Shown: one piece after another, positions 1 through 8,893 of the stretch | How positions within the stretch are numbered: the first letter of the stretch is position 1 | Layout: each line of letters opens with the position of its first letter | Source of the DNA: Lachnospiraceae bacterium | GTDB taxonomy: Bacteria > Bacillota > Clostridia > Lachnospirales > Lachnospiraceae | NCBI GenBank assembly: GCA_015057625.1 | Contig: SVDZ01000002.1 | Location: 66,865 to 130,864, forward strand | DNA: 64,000 nt | Direction of reading: 5' to 3' | Made by a program: the position numbers and the translations under genes | Notes under the pieces: model-generated | The model's input: the letters and a program-made list of their open reading frames with translations, nothing else | Told to the model about the DNA's origin: nothing | The model's database searches: none

Positions 1-370
1 ACCGAGGACTACGTACTAAAATCAAGAAATCAAAAAGTAGTACGTAAAGCCGAACCGAGGACTACGTACTAAAATCAAGAAATCAAAAAGTAGTACGTAA
101 AGCCGAACCGAGGACTACGTACTAAAATCAAGAAATCAAAAAGTAGTACGTAAAGCCGGACCGAGGATTACGTACTAAAAACAAGAAAATAACAAAAAGT
201 ACGTAAAGCCGGACCGAGGACTACGTACTAAAATCAAGAAATCAAAAAGTAGTACGTAAAGCCGGACCGAGGACTACGTACTAAAATCAAGAAATCAAAA
301 AGTAGTACGTAAAGCCGGAACGAGGACTACGTACTAAAATTAAGAAACTACAAAAATGTACGTAATTGAG
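1..370. repeat. Seven-copy 53-bp tandem repeat array, open at the left edge
   Basis: Units start at 1, 54, 107, 160, 213, 266 and 319 with exact 53-bp spacing. Units 1-3, 5 and 6 are nearly identical; unit 4 is a divergent variant of equal length and unit 7 decays towards 370. Each unit holds the inverted pair TACGTACTA and TAGTACGTA around an A-rich loop, so each copy can form a 9-bp hairpin. The period is not a multiple of three and stops occur, so it is not coding. There are no unique spacers, so it is not a CRISPR. The array may extend left of the window. Function unknown. Confidence 0.93.
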
Positions 371-390
371 TTTAACACACCACATAATAA

Positions 391-428
391 AGCAGTTGAA
401 CTATTATTGTTAGTTCAACTGCTCTTTA
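391..428. terminator. Bidirectional terminator of the activase gene
   Basis: An 11-bp perfect stem, 391-401 with 413-423, has an A-rich left flank and a T-rich right flank. It lies just after the stop of the minus-strand activase gene, so it probably ends that transcript and any plus-strand transcript coming from the repeat array. Confidence 0.75.
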
Positions 429-429
429 T

Positions 430-3400
430 TTATGCTCCCTGTAAATTCTCGTTCTTTTGAATCGAGTCTTTAGAGATTATATTGTCAGGTGTATTATCAT
501 TAGATGAATTTTCCTGTTTTGCTTTAAGTCTCTTGTTTGCTGTAGCAAGCATAAGTTTAATACGGTTTAACTGGTTAACTTCACTTGCTCCCGGATCGTA
601 GTCAACGGCCACGATATTTGCTTCAGGATGCATGTTTCTAAGTTTCTTGATAACACCTTTACCTACGATATGGTTTGGAAGACATGCAAACGGCTGTGTG
701 CAGACAATGTTTGGAACATCGTCATGGATAAGGTGAAGCATTTCTCCTGTAAGGAACCATCCTTCACCGGTCTGGTTACCGATTGATACTACATCCTCTG
801 CCATATCAGCCATCTCCCAAATATCAGCTGTAGGGTAGAAGTGCTCGCTCTTGATAAGAGCTTTCTTAGCTGTGGCTCTTGCCCATTCGATTGCTTTGAT
901 ACCAAGGTTGTTTAACTTAACGATCTTTGGATCAAAACCTAATTTGTCTACCTTGAAGGTTGCATTTCTGAAACCGTAAAGGAAGAAGTCGATAAGGTCA
1001 GGCATAACAGCCTCAGCGCCTTCTTTTTCAAGAAGGGTAACTAAATCGTTGTTGGCAGTAGGAGAGAACTTAACTAAGATTTCACCAACGATACCAACTC
1101 TAGGCTTTTTAATATCTGAAACAGGAATTTTGTCGAACTCTTCAACAATTTTTCTCATATTTCTTCTAAAACGTCCGATATGCATTCCTTTCTGTGCAAG
1201 TTCTTTGCAAAGCTTGTCTTCCCATTTTTTGTGTAGGGCATCTGTCTCGCCTTTATTAATTTCATAAGGACGTGTTCTGTATACAACTCTCATAAATAAG
1301 TCTCCGTAGAGAACAGCCTGAACAGCTTTGACTGCGAATGTAGGTGTAAGCTTGAATCCACTGTTTTTCTCAATGCCTGAGAAACTGAGTGAGACAACAG
1401 GAATGTGTCCCATTCCGGCTTTTTCGAGAGCTCGTCTGATAAATCCTATATAGTTAGTAGCACGGCAGCCACCACCTGTCTGTGTAATAATTACGGCGGT
1501 TTTGTTCAGGTCGTATTTGCCTGAAAGCAGAGCTTCCATAATCTGGCCTACAACGATAAGAGATGGATAACATGCATCATTGTTAACATATTTCAAACCT
1601 ACATCTACGCAGGAATTGTCACTAGGAAGTACTTCGAAATTAAATCCACATGAATTAAGTGCACTCTCAAGCATAGTGAAATGTATTGGACTCATCTGCG
1701 GTGTGAGAATAGTGTACTTGTCATCAAACATTTCCTTTGTAAACTCGACCTTCTTGATTGCGGAAGGAGCAATATTTCTTGAGTAATTCTTTTCTTCTCT
1801 AACTCGAATTGCAGAGAGAAGAGAACGTATTCTGATTCTTGCAGCACCTAAATTGTTTACCTCATCAATTTTAAGAACTGTATAAATCTTTCCTGAACGA
1901 GAAAGAATGTCACTTACACAATCGGTAGTTACAGCGTCAAGACCACAACCGAAGGAGTTTAACTGGATTAAATCAAGGTCATCTCTTGTCTTAACATAGT
2001 TTGCTGCGGCGTATAGTCTTGAATGGTACATCCACTGGTCTGAAACGATAAGAGGTCTCTCAACTTTTGCAAGGTGTGAGATAGAATCTTCAGTTAAAAC
2101 TGCGATTCCGTAGGAGTTAATCATCTCAGGAATACCGTGGTTGATTTCAGGATCGATGTGGTATGGACGTCCTGCAAGAACAATACCACGCTTGCCTGTA
2201 TCTTTTAAGTATTTGAGAGTTTCTTCACCCTTTTGTCTCATATCGGCTCTTGATTTGAGTAATTCCTTCCAACCTCTGTGAGCGGCTGCTTTAATTTCAG
2301 CTTCCTCAATGCCGAAGTTTTTTGTAAATTCCTCTACAAGTCTTACAGTGATAGTATCTTCGTCTGTGAGAGCCATGAACGGATTCATAAAATTAATCTC
2401 AGGATCATTTAACTCTTCAACGTTATTTTTAATATTTTCAGCATAAGATGTTACAATAGGGCAGTTGTAGTGGTTGTTTGCATCAGGAGATTCTTTTCGC
2501 TCATATGGGATACAAGGATAGAATATAAATTTAACTCCTTCATTTAAGAGCCACATAACGTGTCCGTGTACAATCTTTGCAGGATAACACTCAGATTCAC
2601 TAGGGATGGATTCAATTCCGAGTTCGTAAATCTTTCGTGTTGACTTTGGAGAGAGTTTTACGCTGTAGCCTAATTCTTTGAAGAAAACAGCCCAGAACGG
2701 GAAGTTCTCATACATGTTAAGAACTCTTGGAATACCCACAACTCCACGTTTGGCAGTTTTCGGATCAAGAGGCTCGTAATTAAACATTCTCTCAAATTTG
2801 TATTCAAACAAGTTAGGAATATTTTCTTTGTTTTTCTGCCCACCAATACCTTTCTCACAACGGTTTCCGCTGATAAAACGTCTGTTATCGCTGAATTTGT
2901 TGATTGTGAGAAGACAATTGTTGGTACAGCCCTTACATCTTGTCATAGATGTTGTGTATTCAAAATTGTTAATTTCCTCTATAGAAAGCATTGTTGAAGC
3001 TTCGCCTTTGTATCTCTCTCTTGCAATAAGAGCAGCACCGAAAGCACCCATAATACCTGCGATGTCAGGTCTTATAGCTTCACAACCTGCTATTTTTTCA
3101 AAACTTCTAAGAACAGCATCGTTGTAGAAGGTACCTCCCTGTACAACAACCTTTTGTCCTAAATCTGAAGCGTCTGTGATTTTTATAACTTTATATAAAG
3201 CATTCTTGATAACTGAATAAGCAAGACCTGAAGAAATATCAGCTACTGATGCACCTTCTTTTTGAGCCTGTTTAACATTTGAGTTCATAAATACTGTACA
3301 TCTAGTTCCAAGGTCAGTTGGGTTTTTAGCAAATAAAGCTTCTTTTGCAAAGTCCTGAACTGAGAAGTTGAGAGATTTTGCAAAGGTCTCAATAAATGAA

Positions 3401-4752
3401 CCGCAACCTGAAGAGCATGCTTCGTTGAGCTGAACACTGTCTACAGTATTATCTTTGATCTTGATACATTTCATATCCTGACCGCCAATGTCAAGAATAC
3501 AATCTACCTCTGGCTCGAAAAATGCTGCAGCATAGTAGTGGGCAACGGTTTCAACTTCTCCTTCATCTAGCATAAGAGCGGCTTTGATAAGCGCTTCACC
3601 GTAACCTGTTGAACATGAACGTACAATTTTTGATCCCTCAGGAAGCTTTGAATAAATATCTTTAATAGCTCCTATAATAGTAGCGAGAGGATTTCCGTTA
3701 TTGCTGCTATAGAACGAATAAAGAAGAGTTCCATCTTCACCTACAAGGGCAGCTTTAGTAGTAGTAGAACCTGAGTCAATACCGAGGAAACAGTTTCCTT
3801 TGTAGTTTTCAAGTTCAGCTTTCTTTACACAGTGCTTTGCGTGTCTTTTTGTGAATTCATCGTATGCTGCCTCATTCTCAAAGAGAGGTTCCATACGTTT
3901 AATTTCCATTTCCATGCTGACACCCTCAGACAATTTGTCGTGTAATTCGTCGATGGAAACAGTTACTTTATCATTGTGATTGAGAGCGGCACCGGTTGCT
4001 GCAAAAAGATGAGAATGATCCGGTGCAACAATGTGCTCGTCGTCTAATTTTAATGTTCTGATAAATGCATTTTTTAGTTCAGGAAGGAAGTGAAGTGGTC
4101 CTCCTAAAAATGCAACAGTACCACGGATTGGTTTTCCGCAGGCAAGACCTGAAATGGTCTGGTTAACTACAGCCTGGAAAATAGAAGCGGCAAGGTCTTC
4201 CTTTGTGGCCCCTTCATTGATGAGTGGCTGAATGTCGGTCTTGGCAAATACACCACATCTTGCAGCGATAGGATAAATAGCCTGATAGTTTTTGGCGTAT
4301 TCGTTTAGACCTGAAGCGTCTGTCTGCAAAAGAGAAGCCATCTGATCTATAAAAGAACCTGTACCGCCGGCACAGATACCATTCATTCGCTGTTCAATTC
4401 CGTTTGAAAAATATATAATTTTAGCGTCCTCTCCACCAAGCTCGATGGCTACATCTGTCTGAGGTGCATAGTCCTCAAGAGCAGTTGAAACAGCCACAAC
4501 TTCCTGGACAAATGGTACGTTTAAATGCTTTGAAAGTGTAAGGCCGCCCGAACCTGTAATCATTGGTGAGAGCATAACACTTCCGAGTAAGTCCTTAGCC
4601 TTTTTGAGAAGTGATGCCAGTGTTTCTTGTATATTTGCGTAATGTCTCTCATAATCTGAAAATAGTATTTTATTGTCGGAATCCAAAATGGCAATCTTAA
4701 CTGTAGTAGAGCCGATATCGATTCCGAGACTATAAATCTTTTGTGAATTCAT
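430..4752 (-). CDS. Tandem 2-hydroxyacyl-CoA dehydratase activase (HgdC/BcrAD-BadFG type), fused DUF2229 region
   Basis: The protein is about 1,440 aa. It carries two ASKHA ATPase modules: GIDIGSTT near residue 10 and GIDSGSTT near residue 320, each with its own downstream Cys motif (CAGGTGSF and CSSGCGSF). In HgdC-type activases such Cys residues ligate a 4Fe-4S cluster between subunits. From about residue 665 a DUF2229-type region follows, preceded by a Cys-rich CKGCTNNC segment. Known activases use ATP-driven electron transfer to reduce a dehydratase; the substrate of this long fused subfamily is not known. I chose the ATG at 4752 because GAAAGG lies 10 nt upstream; the in-frame ATG at 4761 is too close to it. 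No dehydratase subunits are adjacent, so the partner is unclear. Confidence 0.88.
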   Translation of the reverse strand: MNSQKIYSLGIDIGSTTVKIAILDSDNKILFSDYERHYANIQETLASLLKKAKDLLGSVMLSPMITGSGGLTLSKHLNVPFVQEVVAVSTALEDYAPQTDVAIELGGEDAKIIYFSNGIEQRMNGICAGGTGSFIDQMASLLQTDASGLNEYAKNYQAIYPIAARCGVFAKTDIQPLINEGATKEDLAASIFQAVVNQTISGLACGKPIRGTVAFLGGPLHFLPELKNAFIRTLKLDDEHIVAPDHSHLFAATGAALNHNDKVTVSIDELHDKLSEGVSMEMEIKRMEPLFENEAAYDEFTKRHAKHCVKKAELENYKGNCFLGIDSGSTTTKAALVGEDGTLLYSFYSSNNGNPLATIIGAIKDIYSKLPEGSKIVRSCSTGYGEALIKAALMLDEGEVETVAHYYAAAFFEPEVDCILDIGGQDMKCIKIKDNTVDSVQLNEACSSGCGSFIETFAKSLNFSVQDFAKEALFAKNPTDLGTRCTVFMNSNVKQAQKEGASVADISSGLAYSVIKNALYKVIKITDASDLGQKVVVQGGTFYNDAVLRSFEKIAGCEAIRPDIAGIMGAFGAALIARERYKGEASTMLSIEEINNFEYTTSMTRCKGCTNNCLLTINKFSDNRRFISGNRCEKGIGGQKNKENIPNLFEYKFERMFNYEPLDPKTAKRGVVGIPRVLNMYENFPFWAVFFKELGYSVKLSPKSTRKIYELGIESIPSESECYPAKIVHGHVMWLLNEGVKFIFYPCIPYERKESPDANNHYNCPIVTSYAENIKNNVEELNDPEINFMNPFMALTDEDTITVRLVEEFTKNFGIEEAEIKAAAHRGWKELLKSRADMRQKGEETLKYLKDTGKRGIVLAGRPYHIDPEINHGIPEMINSYGIAVLTEDSISHLAKVERPLIVSDQWMYHSRLYAAANYVKTRDDLDLIQLNSFGCGLDAVTTDCVSDILSRSGKIYTVLKIDEVNNLGAARIRIRSLLSAIRVREEKNYSRNIAPSAIKKVEFTKEMFDDKYTILTPQMSPIHFTMLESALNSCGFNFEVLPSDNSCVDVGLKYVNNDACYPSLIVVGQIMEALLSGKYDLNKTAVIITQTGGGCRATNYIGFIRRALEKAGMGHIPVVSLSFSGIEKNSGFKLTPTFAVKAVQAVLYGDLFMRVVYRTRPYEINKGETDALHKKWEDKLCKELAQKGMHIGRFRRNMRKIVEEFDKIPVSDIKKPRVGIVGEILVKFSPTANNDLVTLLEKEGAEAVMPDLIDFFLYGFRNATFKVDKLGFDPKIVKLNNLGIKAIEWARATAKKALIKSEHFYPTADIWEMADMAEDVVSIGNQTGEGWFLTGEMLHLIHDDVPNIVCTQPFACLPNHIVGKGVIKKLRNMHPEANIVAVDYDPGASEVNQLNRIKLMLATANKRLKAKQENSSNDNTPDNIISKDSIQKNENLQGA

Positions 4753-4818
4753 AGGTTTCATACCTTTCTTGTTTTTTCTTATTAATAGATAATTAGCATA
4801 TCTAACACACCATTGCAC

Positions 4819-4847
4819 ATTATATTACAATAAGAAGAAAAAAACAA
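4819..4847 (-). promoter_or_regulatory. Sigma-A promoter of the activase gene
   Basis: On the minus strand TTGTTT (4847-4842) is followed after 17 bp by TATAAT (4824-4819), about 67 bp upstream of the chosen start codon. Confidence 0.6.
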
Positions 4848-4923
4848 TATGAGAATTATGTTGAAATAACAATGTCTATATGCATTTATACATAAAACAG
4901 AAAAGAAAAAGAAGTATAATGAC

Positions 4924-4953
4924 TTGAATATACAATGGTATATTTGATATGAT
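4924..4953 (+). promoter_or_regulatory. Probable promoter of the rhomboid-like/malQ genes
   Basis: TTGAAT (4924-4929), an 18-bp spacer and TATGAT (4948-4953) lie 45 bp upstream of the first start codon. It is divergent from the activase promoter. Confidence 0.5.
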
Positions 4954-4998
4954 GTTATAGAGTTAAAAAAGTAACTAAATCTTTGGAGGTTATTATTC

Positions 4999-5886
4999 AT
5001 GTGGTTAAATAAATTGGAAAGAAAATACGGTAAATATGCTATAAGTAACCTGACACTTTATCTTATTATCGGATATGTTATCGGTTATGTAGTAAGTGTA
5101 ATAAGTCCGGATTTGCTTGTTGCGTTACAGTTTAATCCGTACGCTATTATTCATGGACAGGTATGGAGAATTTTTACATGGCTTTTACTGATTCCAAGAG
5201 ATACCAACATTATTTTTGTTGCTATCATGCTGTTTTTCTACTATCAGCTTGGTAATGCGCTTGAAAATACTTGGGGAACTTTCAAGTATAATGTATACAT
5301 TTTCTCGGGAATTCTATTTACCATTTTCGGTGCAATAATTACTTATTTTGTTATTATTATGGTGGGAAAAGGGCAGTTAACTCAAGCAGATTACCAAATT
5401 CTTCCAAGTTATGCAGGCCAGTTGGTAGGAGCAGCTGTCAGTACCTATTACATTACAACTTCTATTTTCCTTGCATTTGCCGCTATTTATCCGGATATGC
5501 AGGTTATGTTGTATTTTGTTATTCCACTCAAGATTAAGTGGCTTGGAATTTTGTATGCAATAGGTATAGGAGTGGATATAGTATTTTCTCCATGGCCAGT
5601 TAAGGCAGTGATTATTTTTTCGCTTCTGAATTTTTTGGTTTTCTTCTTCACTACAAGAAATTATGCAAGGATTAATCCTTCGAATATAAAGAGAAAACAG
5701 GAGTATAGAAAGAAGATAAGAGAAGCTCACAAGAATACAACCTATGAGAACGGAGCAAGACATAAATGTGCTATTTGCGGAAGAACAGAACTGGATGACC
5801 CAAATCTTACATTCAGATACTGCTCAAAATGTTCCGGCGGCAGAGAGTATTGTCAGGATCATCTTTTTACACATGAACACAAGTAG
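4999..5886 (+). CDS. Rhomboid-like multi-pass membrane protein with C-terminal zinc ribbon
   Basis: The 295-aa protein has about six hydrophobic segments and the rhomboid-type HGQVWRIFTW motif near residue 50. The region where active rhomboids carry GxSG has no such motif, so this looks like a catalytically dead relative (a derlin or iRhom-like pseudoprotease). From about residue 256 there is a cytoplasmic zinc-ribbon-like tail with CAIC and CSKC pairs and several His residues. GGAGG lies 10 nt before the ATG. It is 50 bp upstream of malQ, probably in the same transcript. The function is unassigned. Confidence 0.7.
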   Translation: MWLNKLERKYGKYAISNLTLYLIIGYVIGYVVSVISPDLLVALQFNPYAIIHGQVWRIFTWLLLIPRDTNIIFVAIMLFFYYQLGNALENTWGTFKYNVYIFSGILFTIFGAIITYFVIIMVGKGQLTQADYQILPSYAGQLVGAAVSTYYITTSIFLAFAAIYPDMQVMLYFVIPLKIKWLGILYAIGIGVDIVFSPWPVKAVIIFSLLNFLVFFFTTRNYARINPSNIKRKQEYRKKIREAHKNTTYENGARHKCAICGRTELDDPNLTFRYCSKCSGGREYCQDHLFTHEHK

Positions 5887-5936
5887 AAATATGCAGACAT
5901 ATAATTAAGACTAATAATAGAAACAGGAGATAAAAT

Positions 5937-7430
5937 ATGAGTAGTTATTTGGAGAGAGGCGCAGGCGTGCTAATGCACATTAGCAGCCTTCCGTCACCTT
6001 ACGGTATTGGAACATTCGGAAAAGAGGCGTATAAATTCGCGGATCAGCTTGTAGAAGCAGGACAAAAATACTGGCAGGTATTGCCCCTTGGCCCTACCAG
6101 TTATGGGGATAGTCCATACTCATCGTTCTCGGCTTTTGCAGGAAATCCATATTTTATTGATTTGGATACGCTTATAGAAGAGGGACTCATTGAAAAGGCA
6201 GATGTTGATTCGATAAGATGGGTATTTGATGAGGATCTTGTTGATTTTGGAAACATGTATTATTACAGATTTGGTATTTTGAGAAAAGCTTTTGAAAAGA
6301 GTGAGCATAAAGGGACGAAAGATTATGCTGCCTTCGAAAAAGAAAATGCCTTGTGGCTTGATGATTATGCTTTGTATATGGCATGCAAGAACTATTTTGA
6401 CAATGTGTCGTGGCAGAAGTGGGATAAAGATATCAAAGAAAGAAAACCTGCAGCTCTGGAAAAGTATGAAGAGATGCTTAAAGAGGATGTTGATTTTTGG
6501 AAATTCCTCCAGTACAAGTTTTTTGAACAGTGGAATAAACTTAAGGAATATGTTAATAAAAAAGGCATCCTCATAATAGGAGATATTCCAATTTATGTAG
6601 CTTTAGATTCGGCAGATGTCTGGGCAAATACATCTATGTTCCAAATGGATAAAGATCTTAATCCAAAGAGTGTTGCCGGAGTTCCACCGGATATGTTTTC
6701 AGCTCTCGGACAGAGATGGGGAAATCCTCTTTATGATTGGAAAAAGATGGAGAAAGATAATTTTAAATGGTGGCGAATGCGTATGAGTCATTCTGCTAAA
6801 CTGTATGACATCATTAGAATTGATCATTTCCTTGGTATGGTAAAGTACTATTCAATTCCTGCACAATACGAAGATGCAGTTAACGGTGAATACATTCTCG
6901 GACCGGGAATGAAACTTGTCAAAGCTATAAATGAGGCGGTTGGTGATAAGAAGATTATTGCTGAAGATTTAGGTGTTGAAATGCCGGAGGCGGTCAAGGT
7001 ACTTGAAGAGAGCGGATATCCGGGAATGAAGGTTATGGAGTTTGCTTTTGATGGAGACAGAAAGAACAGCCATTTGCCTTTTTATTGGAAGAAGAACAGC
7101 GTTATTTATGGCGGCACGCATGACAATGACACACTTATTGGATACTACAGTCAGAAACAGGATTGGGAACTGGGATATGTGAGAGAATTCTTGAGAGTAA
7201 GAAATAATTCTCTGGAAGAATTAGTAGATGAACTGTTTAGACTTGCGTATATGAGTGTGGCTGATGTAGTAATTTTCCAAATGCAGGATGTTCTTAAGGT
7301 TGGAAACAGGGGAAGAATGAATCTTCCGTCATCGATGGGTACAAACTGGAGATGGAGAATGAAGCAAAATCAGTTTGAAAAACATCATATTGAAAGACTC
7401 AGATATCTTTGCGACATATATTATAGATAA
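5937..7430 (+). CDS. malQ: 4-alpha-glucanotransferase (amylomaltase, GH77)
   Basis: MalQ transfers maltooligosaccharide chains between glucans in cytoplasmic maltodextrin or glycogen use. The 497 aa match the bacterial family length. GH77 landmarks are present: RIDHFLG with the nucleophile Asp near residue 295, AEDLG with the acid/base Glu near 342, and THDND near 394. The start is set by AGGAGATAAAAT before the ATG. No phosphorylase or glycogen gene is adjacent in the window. No clear terminator follows, so the transcript could run into the intergenic region upstream of the LytTR boxes. Confidence 0.96.
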   Translation: MSSYLERGAGVLMHISSLPSPYGIGTFGKEAYKFADQLVEAGQKYWQVLPLGPTSYGDSPYSSFSAFAGNPYFIDLDTLIEEGLIEKADVDSIRWVFDEDLVDFGNMYYYRFGILRKAFEKSEHKGTKDYAAFEKENALWLDDYALYMACKNYFDNVSWQKWDKDIKERKPAALEKYEEMLKEDVDFWKFLQYKFFEQWNKLKEYVNKKGILIIGDIPIYVALDSADVWANTSMFQMDKDLNPKSVAGVPPDMFSALGQRWGNPLYDWKKMEKDNFKWWRMRMSHSAKLYDIIRIDHFLGMVKYYSIPAQYEDAVNGEYILGPGMKLVKAINEAVGDKKIIAEDLGVEMPEAVKVLEESGYPGMKVMEFAFDGDRKNSHLPFYWKKNSVIYGGTHDNDTLIGYYSQKQDWELGYVREFLRVRNNSLEELVDELFRLAYMSVADVVIFQMQDVLKVGNRGRMNLPSSMGTNWRWRMKQNQFEKHHIERLRYLCDIYYR

Positions 7431-7502
7431 AATAGTAAAAATAGATAACATACTTTGAAATAATAAGTAATAAGAATTACATGAAAAGCTATTATGCAAA
7501 AA

Positions 7503-7556
7503 TACCGTTTGAGGGAAAATGATACCGTTTGAGGGGTAAAATAACCGTTCGAGGGG
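7503..7556 (+). promoter_or_regulatory. Three LytTR-type direct repeats (candidate response-regulator boxes)
   Basis: Three copies of WACCGTTYGAGGG begin at 7503, 7523 and 7543 at exact 20-bp spacing, close to two helical turns. The core ACCGTTTGA fits the AgrA/LytTR direct-repeat consensus at eight of nine positions. LytTR regulators normally bind 9-bp direct repeats about 21 bp apart. The last repeat ends 8 bp before a -35 element. The LytTR regulator encoded at 8171 is the obvious candidate binder; that link is inferred. Confidence 0.75.
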
Positions 7557-7563
7557 GAAAATC

Positions 7564-7592
7564 TTGCACAATAAAAATGCCGATTTTATAAT
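7564..7592 (+). promoter_or_regulatory. Sigma-A promoter directly downstream of the LytTR boxes
   Basis: TTGCAC (7564-7569), exactly 17 bp and TATAAT (7587-7592) predict a transcript start near 7599. The layout of boxes touching the -35 resembles the agr P2/P3 promoters. Confidence 0.8.
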
Positions 7593-7887
7593 TTAAGTAA
7601 CATAAAGATATGGAGAAGATATCTATATGTATTGACCTTCTAATCACGGCATGGGGTAGCCGTTTATTAGAAACTGTATTCTTATTTATTTCCTGCGCCG
7701 GTTCTATAGGCGCAGGGGAATGCTAGCTATATAAGAGTTAAGAATTGATAAAAAGAGGGTATTCATTTTTTATAGGTGTAGAAAAAATAGGCAATTGTAT
7801 TGTGTGGGACAGGCTGGTAGAATATTACTAGTTAAAAGGAACGGATTTATTCTTATTATGTTTTTTATTTAATAAGGAGGTAGGCTT

Positions 7888-7947
7888 ATGTTTTCTACAT
7901 TTAATGTTATTGATTTTCTTATTGGTACTTTGTTCGGAAGGAAGTAA
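7888..7947 (+). CDS. 19-aa hydrophobic peptide with C-terminal GRK, candidate signal or PSM-like peptide
   Basis: MFSTFNVIDFLIGTLFGRK is preceded by a near-perfect AAGGAGG six bases before the ATG, and ends 26 bp before a strong terminator. It is hydrophobic with a cationic C-terminus, like delta-haemolysin or phenol-soluble modulins in general design. It has no Cys, so it is not an AgrD-type thiolactone precursor, and no AgrB-like protease is nearby. It sits between LytTR boxes and a LytTR/GHKL two-component pair. Possible roles are secreted signal, toxin-like effector or leader peptide of the RNA. Confidence 0.6.
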   Translation: MFSTFNVIDFLIGTLFGRK

Positions 7948-7973
7948 TCATATGTGGGAAAATCGGATGAATT

Positions 7974-8007
7974 AAAAAAGGACAGGTGTGTAACTTGTCC
8001 TTTTTTT
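7974..8007 (+). terminator. Strong intrinsic terminator after the 19-aa peptide
   Basis: An 11-bp perfect stem of AAAAAAGGACA with TGTCCTTTTTT around an 11-nt loop is followed by further T. It separates the peptide transcript from the two-component operon. Confidence 0.85.
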
Positions 8008-8028
8008 GTGTTATTTTTGGAATTGTTA

Positions 8029-8037
8029 TGGTATAAT
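8029..8037 (+). promoter_or_regulatory. Extended -10 promoter of the two-component operon
   Basis: TGGTATAAT is an extended -10 at 8029-8037, about 130 bp upstream of the regulator start. No good -35 is visible at 17 bp. I saw no LytTR repeats here, so direct autoregulation of this operon is not evident. The rest of 8038-8170 shows no other feature except an alternative start at 8135. Confidence 0.5.
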
Positions 8038-8170
8038 TTAAATGTTGAAATAAATGCCCGCTTCTCCATATATTTACTGTTACTTAAATCAACTGTATTG
8101 CATACATAATTATTGTTAGTCGGGGGTAAATATAATGACGGAGAAGATTAATGACAAAATTGGAGTTAAT

Positions 8171-8893
8171 ATGAAAATAGCGATTTGTGATGATCAAAAA
8201 CATTTTAGAGATAGCATAAAAGACAATCTCAAAAGATATCATAATAATAATTGCAATAATGAAAAATGGGAAATTCATGAATATTCGGATGGAAATAAAC
8301 TGATTTCTGAAGATGAGAGGATGGATTTGTATATTCTTGATCTTGAGATGCCTTCGATTGACGGAATCGAAGTGGCAGCCAGTCTCCAAAAAAAGTGGGA
8401 AAACTGCAATATTATTATTATGACTACTCATATAGAGAGAATGAAAGAAGGATACAGAGTAAATGCATTCAGATATATGACAAAACCTGTTGATTTTGAA
8501 GAATTAAAGGAAGGACTGGACACATTTACCAGAAGCAGAATCGGATATGAAGTTATTGAACTAAAATCATATGGTACTGCATATCAGGTTCAGCAAAGAG
8601 AAATCCGTTATGTTTGTAAAGAGAGTGGAGATACTGTCATTTATTCCAATAATAACGAGATGAAATTTAGAAGCGAGAGTTCCATGGAAGAATGGGAGAA
8701 CCTTCTCAATGATAAATTGTTTTTCAGATGCCATAAAGGCTATATTGTCAATCTGAAATTTATTGAAGATGTTAATGATAAGGGAGCATTTCTTGACAAT
8801 GGTGAAGTAATCCCTGTTTCAAGAAGAAAGAAGAATGAGTTTAAGGATAAGGTCAGGGAGTTTGACCTTATGTATGGAGAAATATATGGTTGA
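8171..8893 (+). CDS. LytTR-family response regulator (AgrA/ComE type)
   Basis: The 240-aa protein has a receiver domain with acidic pair D7-D8, phospho-acceptor D57 (LYILDLEMP) and K105 (TKPVDF). From about residue 137 to the end lies a LytTR DNA-binding domain with the typical FFRCHKGYIVNL and VSRRKK segments. I chose the ATG at 8171 because GGAG is five bases upstream and the receiver fold begins at MKIAICDD; an in-frame ATG at 8135 with GGGGGT would add 12 residues. Its stop overlaps the kinase start, so the two are translationally coupled. The likely target is the triple repeat at 7503. Confidence 0.93.
   Translation: MKIAICDDQKHFRDSIKDNLKRYHNNNCNNEKWEIHEYSDGNKLISEDERMDLYILDLEMPSIDGIEVAASLQKKWENCNIIIMTTHIERMKEGYRVNAFRYMTKPVDFEELKEGLDTFTRSRIGYEVIELKSYGTAYQVQQREIRYVCKESGDTVIYSNNNEMKFRSESSMEEWENLLNDKLFFRCHKGYIVNLKFIEDVNDKGAFLDNGEVIPVSRRKKNEFKDKVREFDLMYGEIYG

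Larger units (their letters stand above)
7599..8008 (+). ncRNA. Candidate RNAIII-like structured regulatory transcript
   Basis: The unit from the 7564 promoter to the 7974 terminator is about 410 nt, with nearly 290 nt before the only good ORF. It contains a two-part hairpin at about 7640-7670 (CTAAT/ATTAG enclosing ACGGC/GCCGT) and a perfect 8-bp stem CCTGCGCC/GGCGCAGG near 7692-7716. Neither hairpin has a U-tract, so they are internal structures. Only 2- to 4-codon ATG frames precede the peptide. The organisation parallels staphylococcal RNAIII without any claim of sequence homology. Confidence 0.55.

Noticed and set aside
1..370. CRISPR array
   Set aside because: The 53-bp units are contiguous with no unique spacers and no cas gene is near.
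7476..7521. 13-codon ORF MKSYYAKIPFEGK over the first LytTR repeats
   Set aside because: No ribosome binding site, and it overlaps the binding repeats and precedes the promoter.
7569..8134. AgrB/AgrD genes for the two-component system
   Set aside because: No protease-like membrane ORF or Cys-containing propeptide is present on either strand near the pair.
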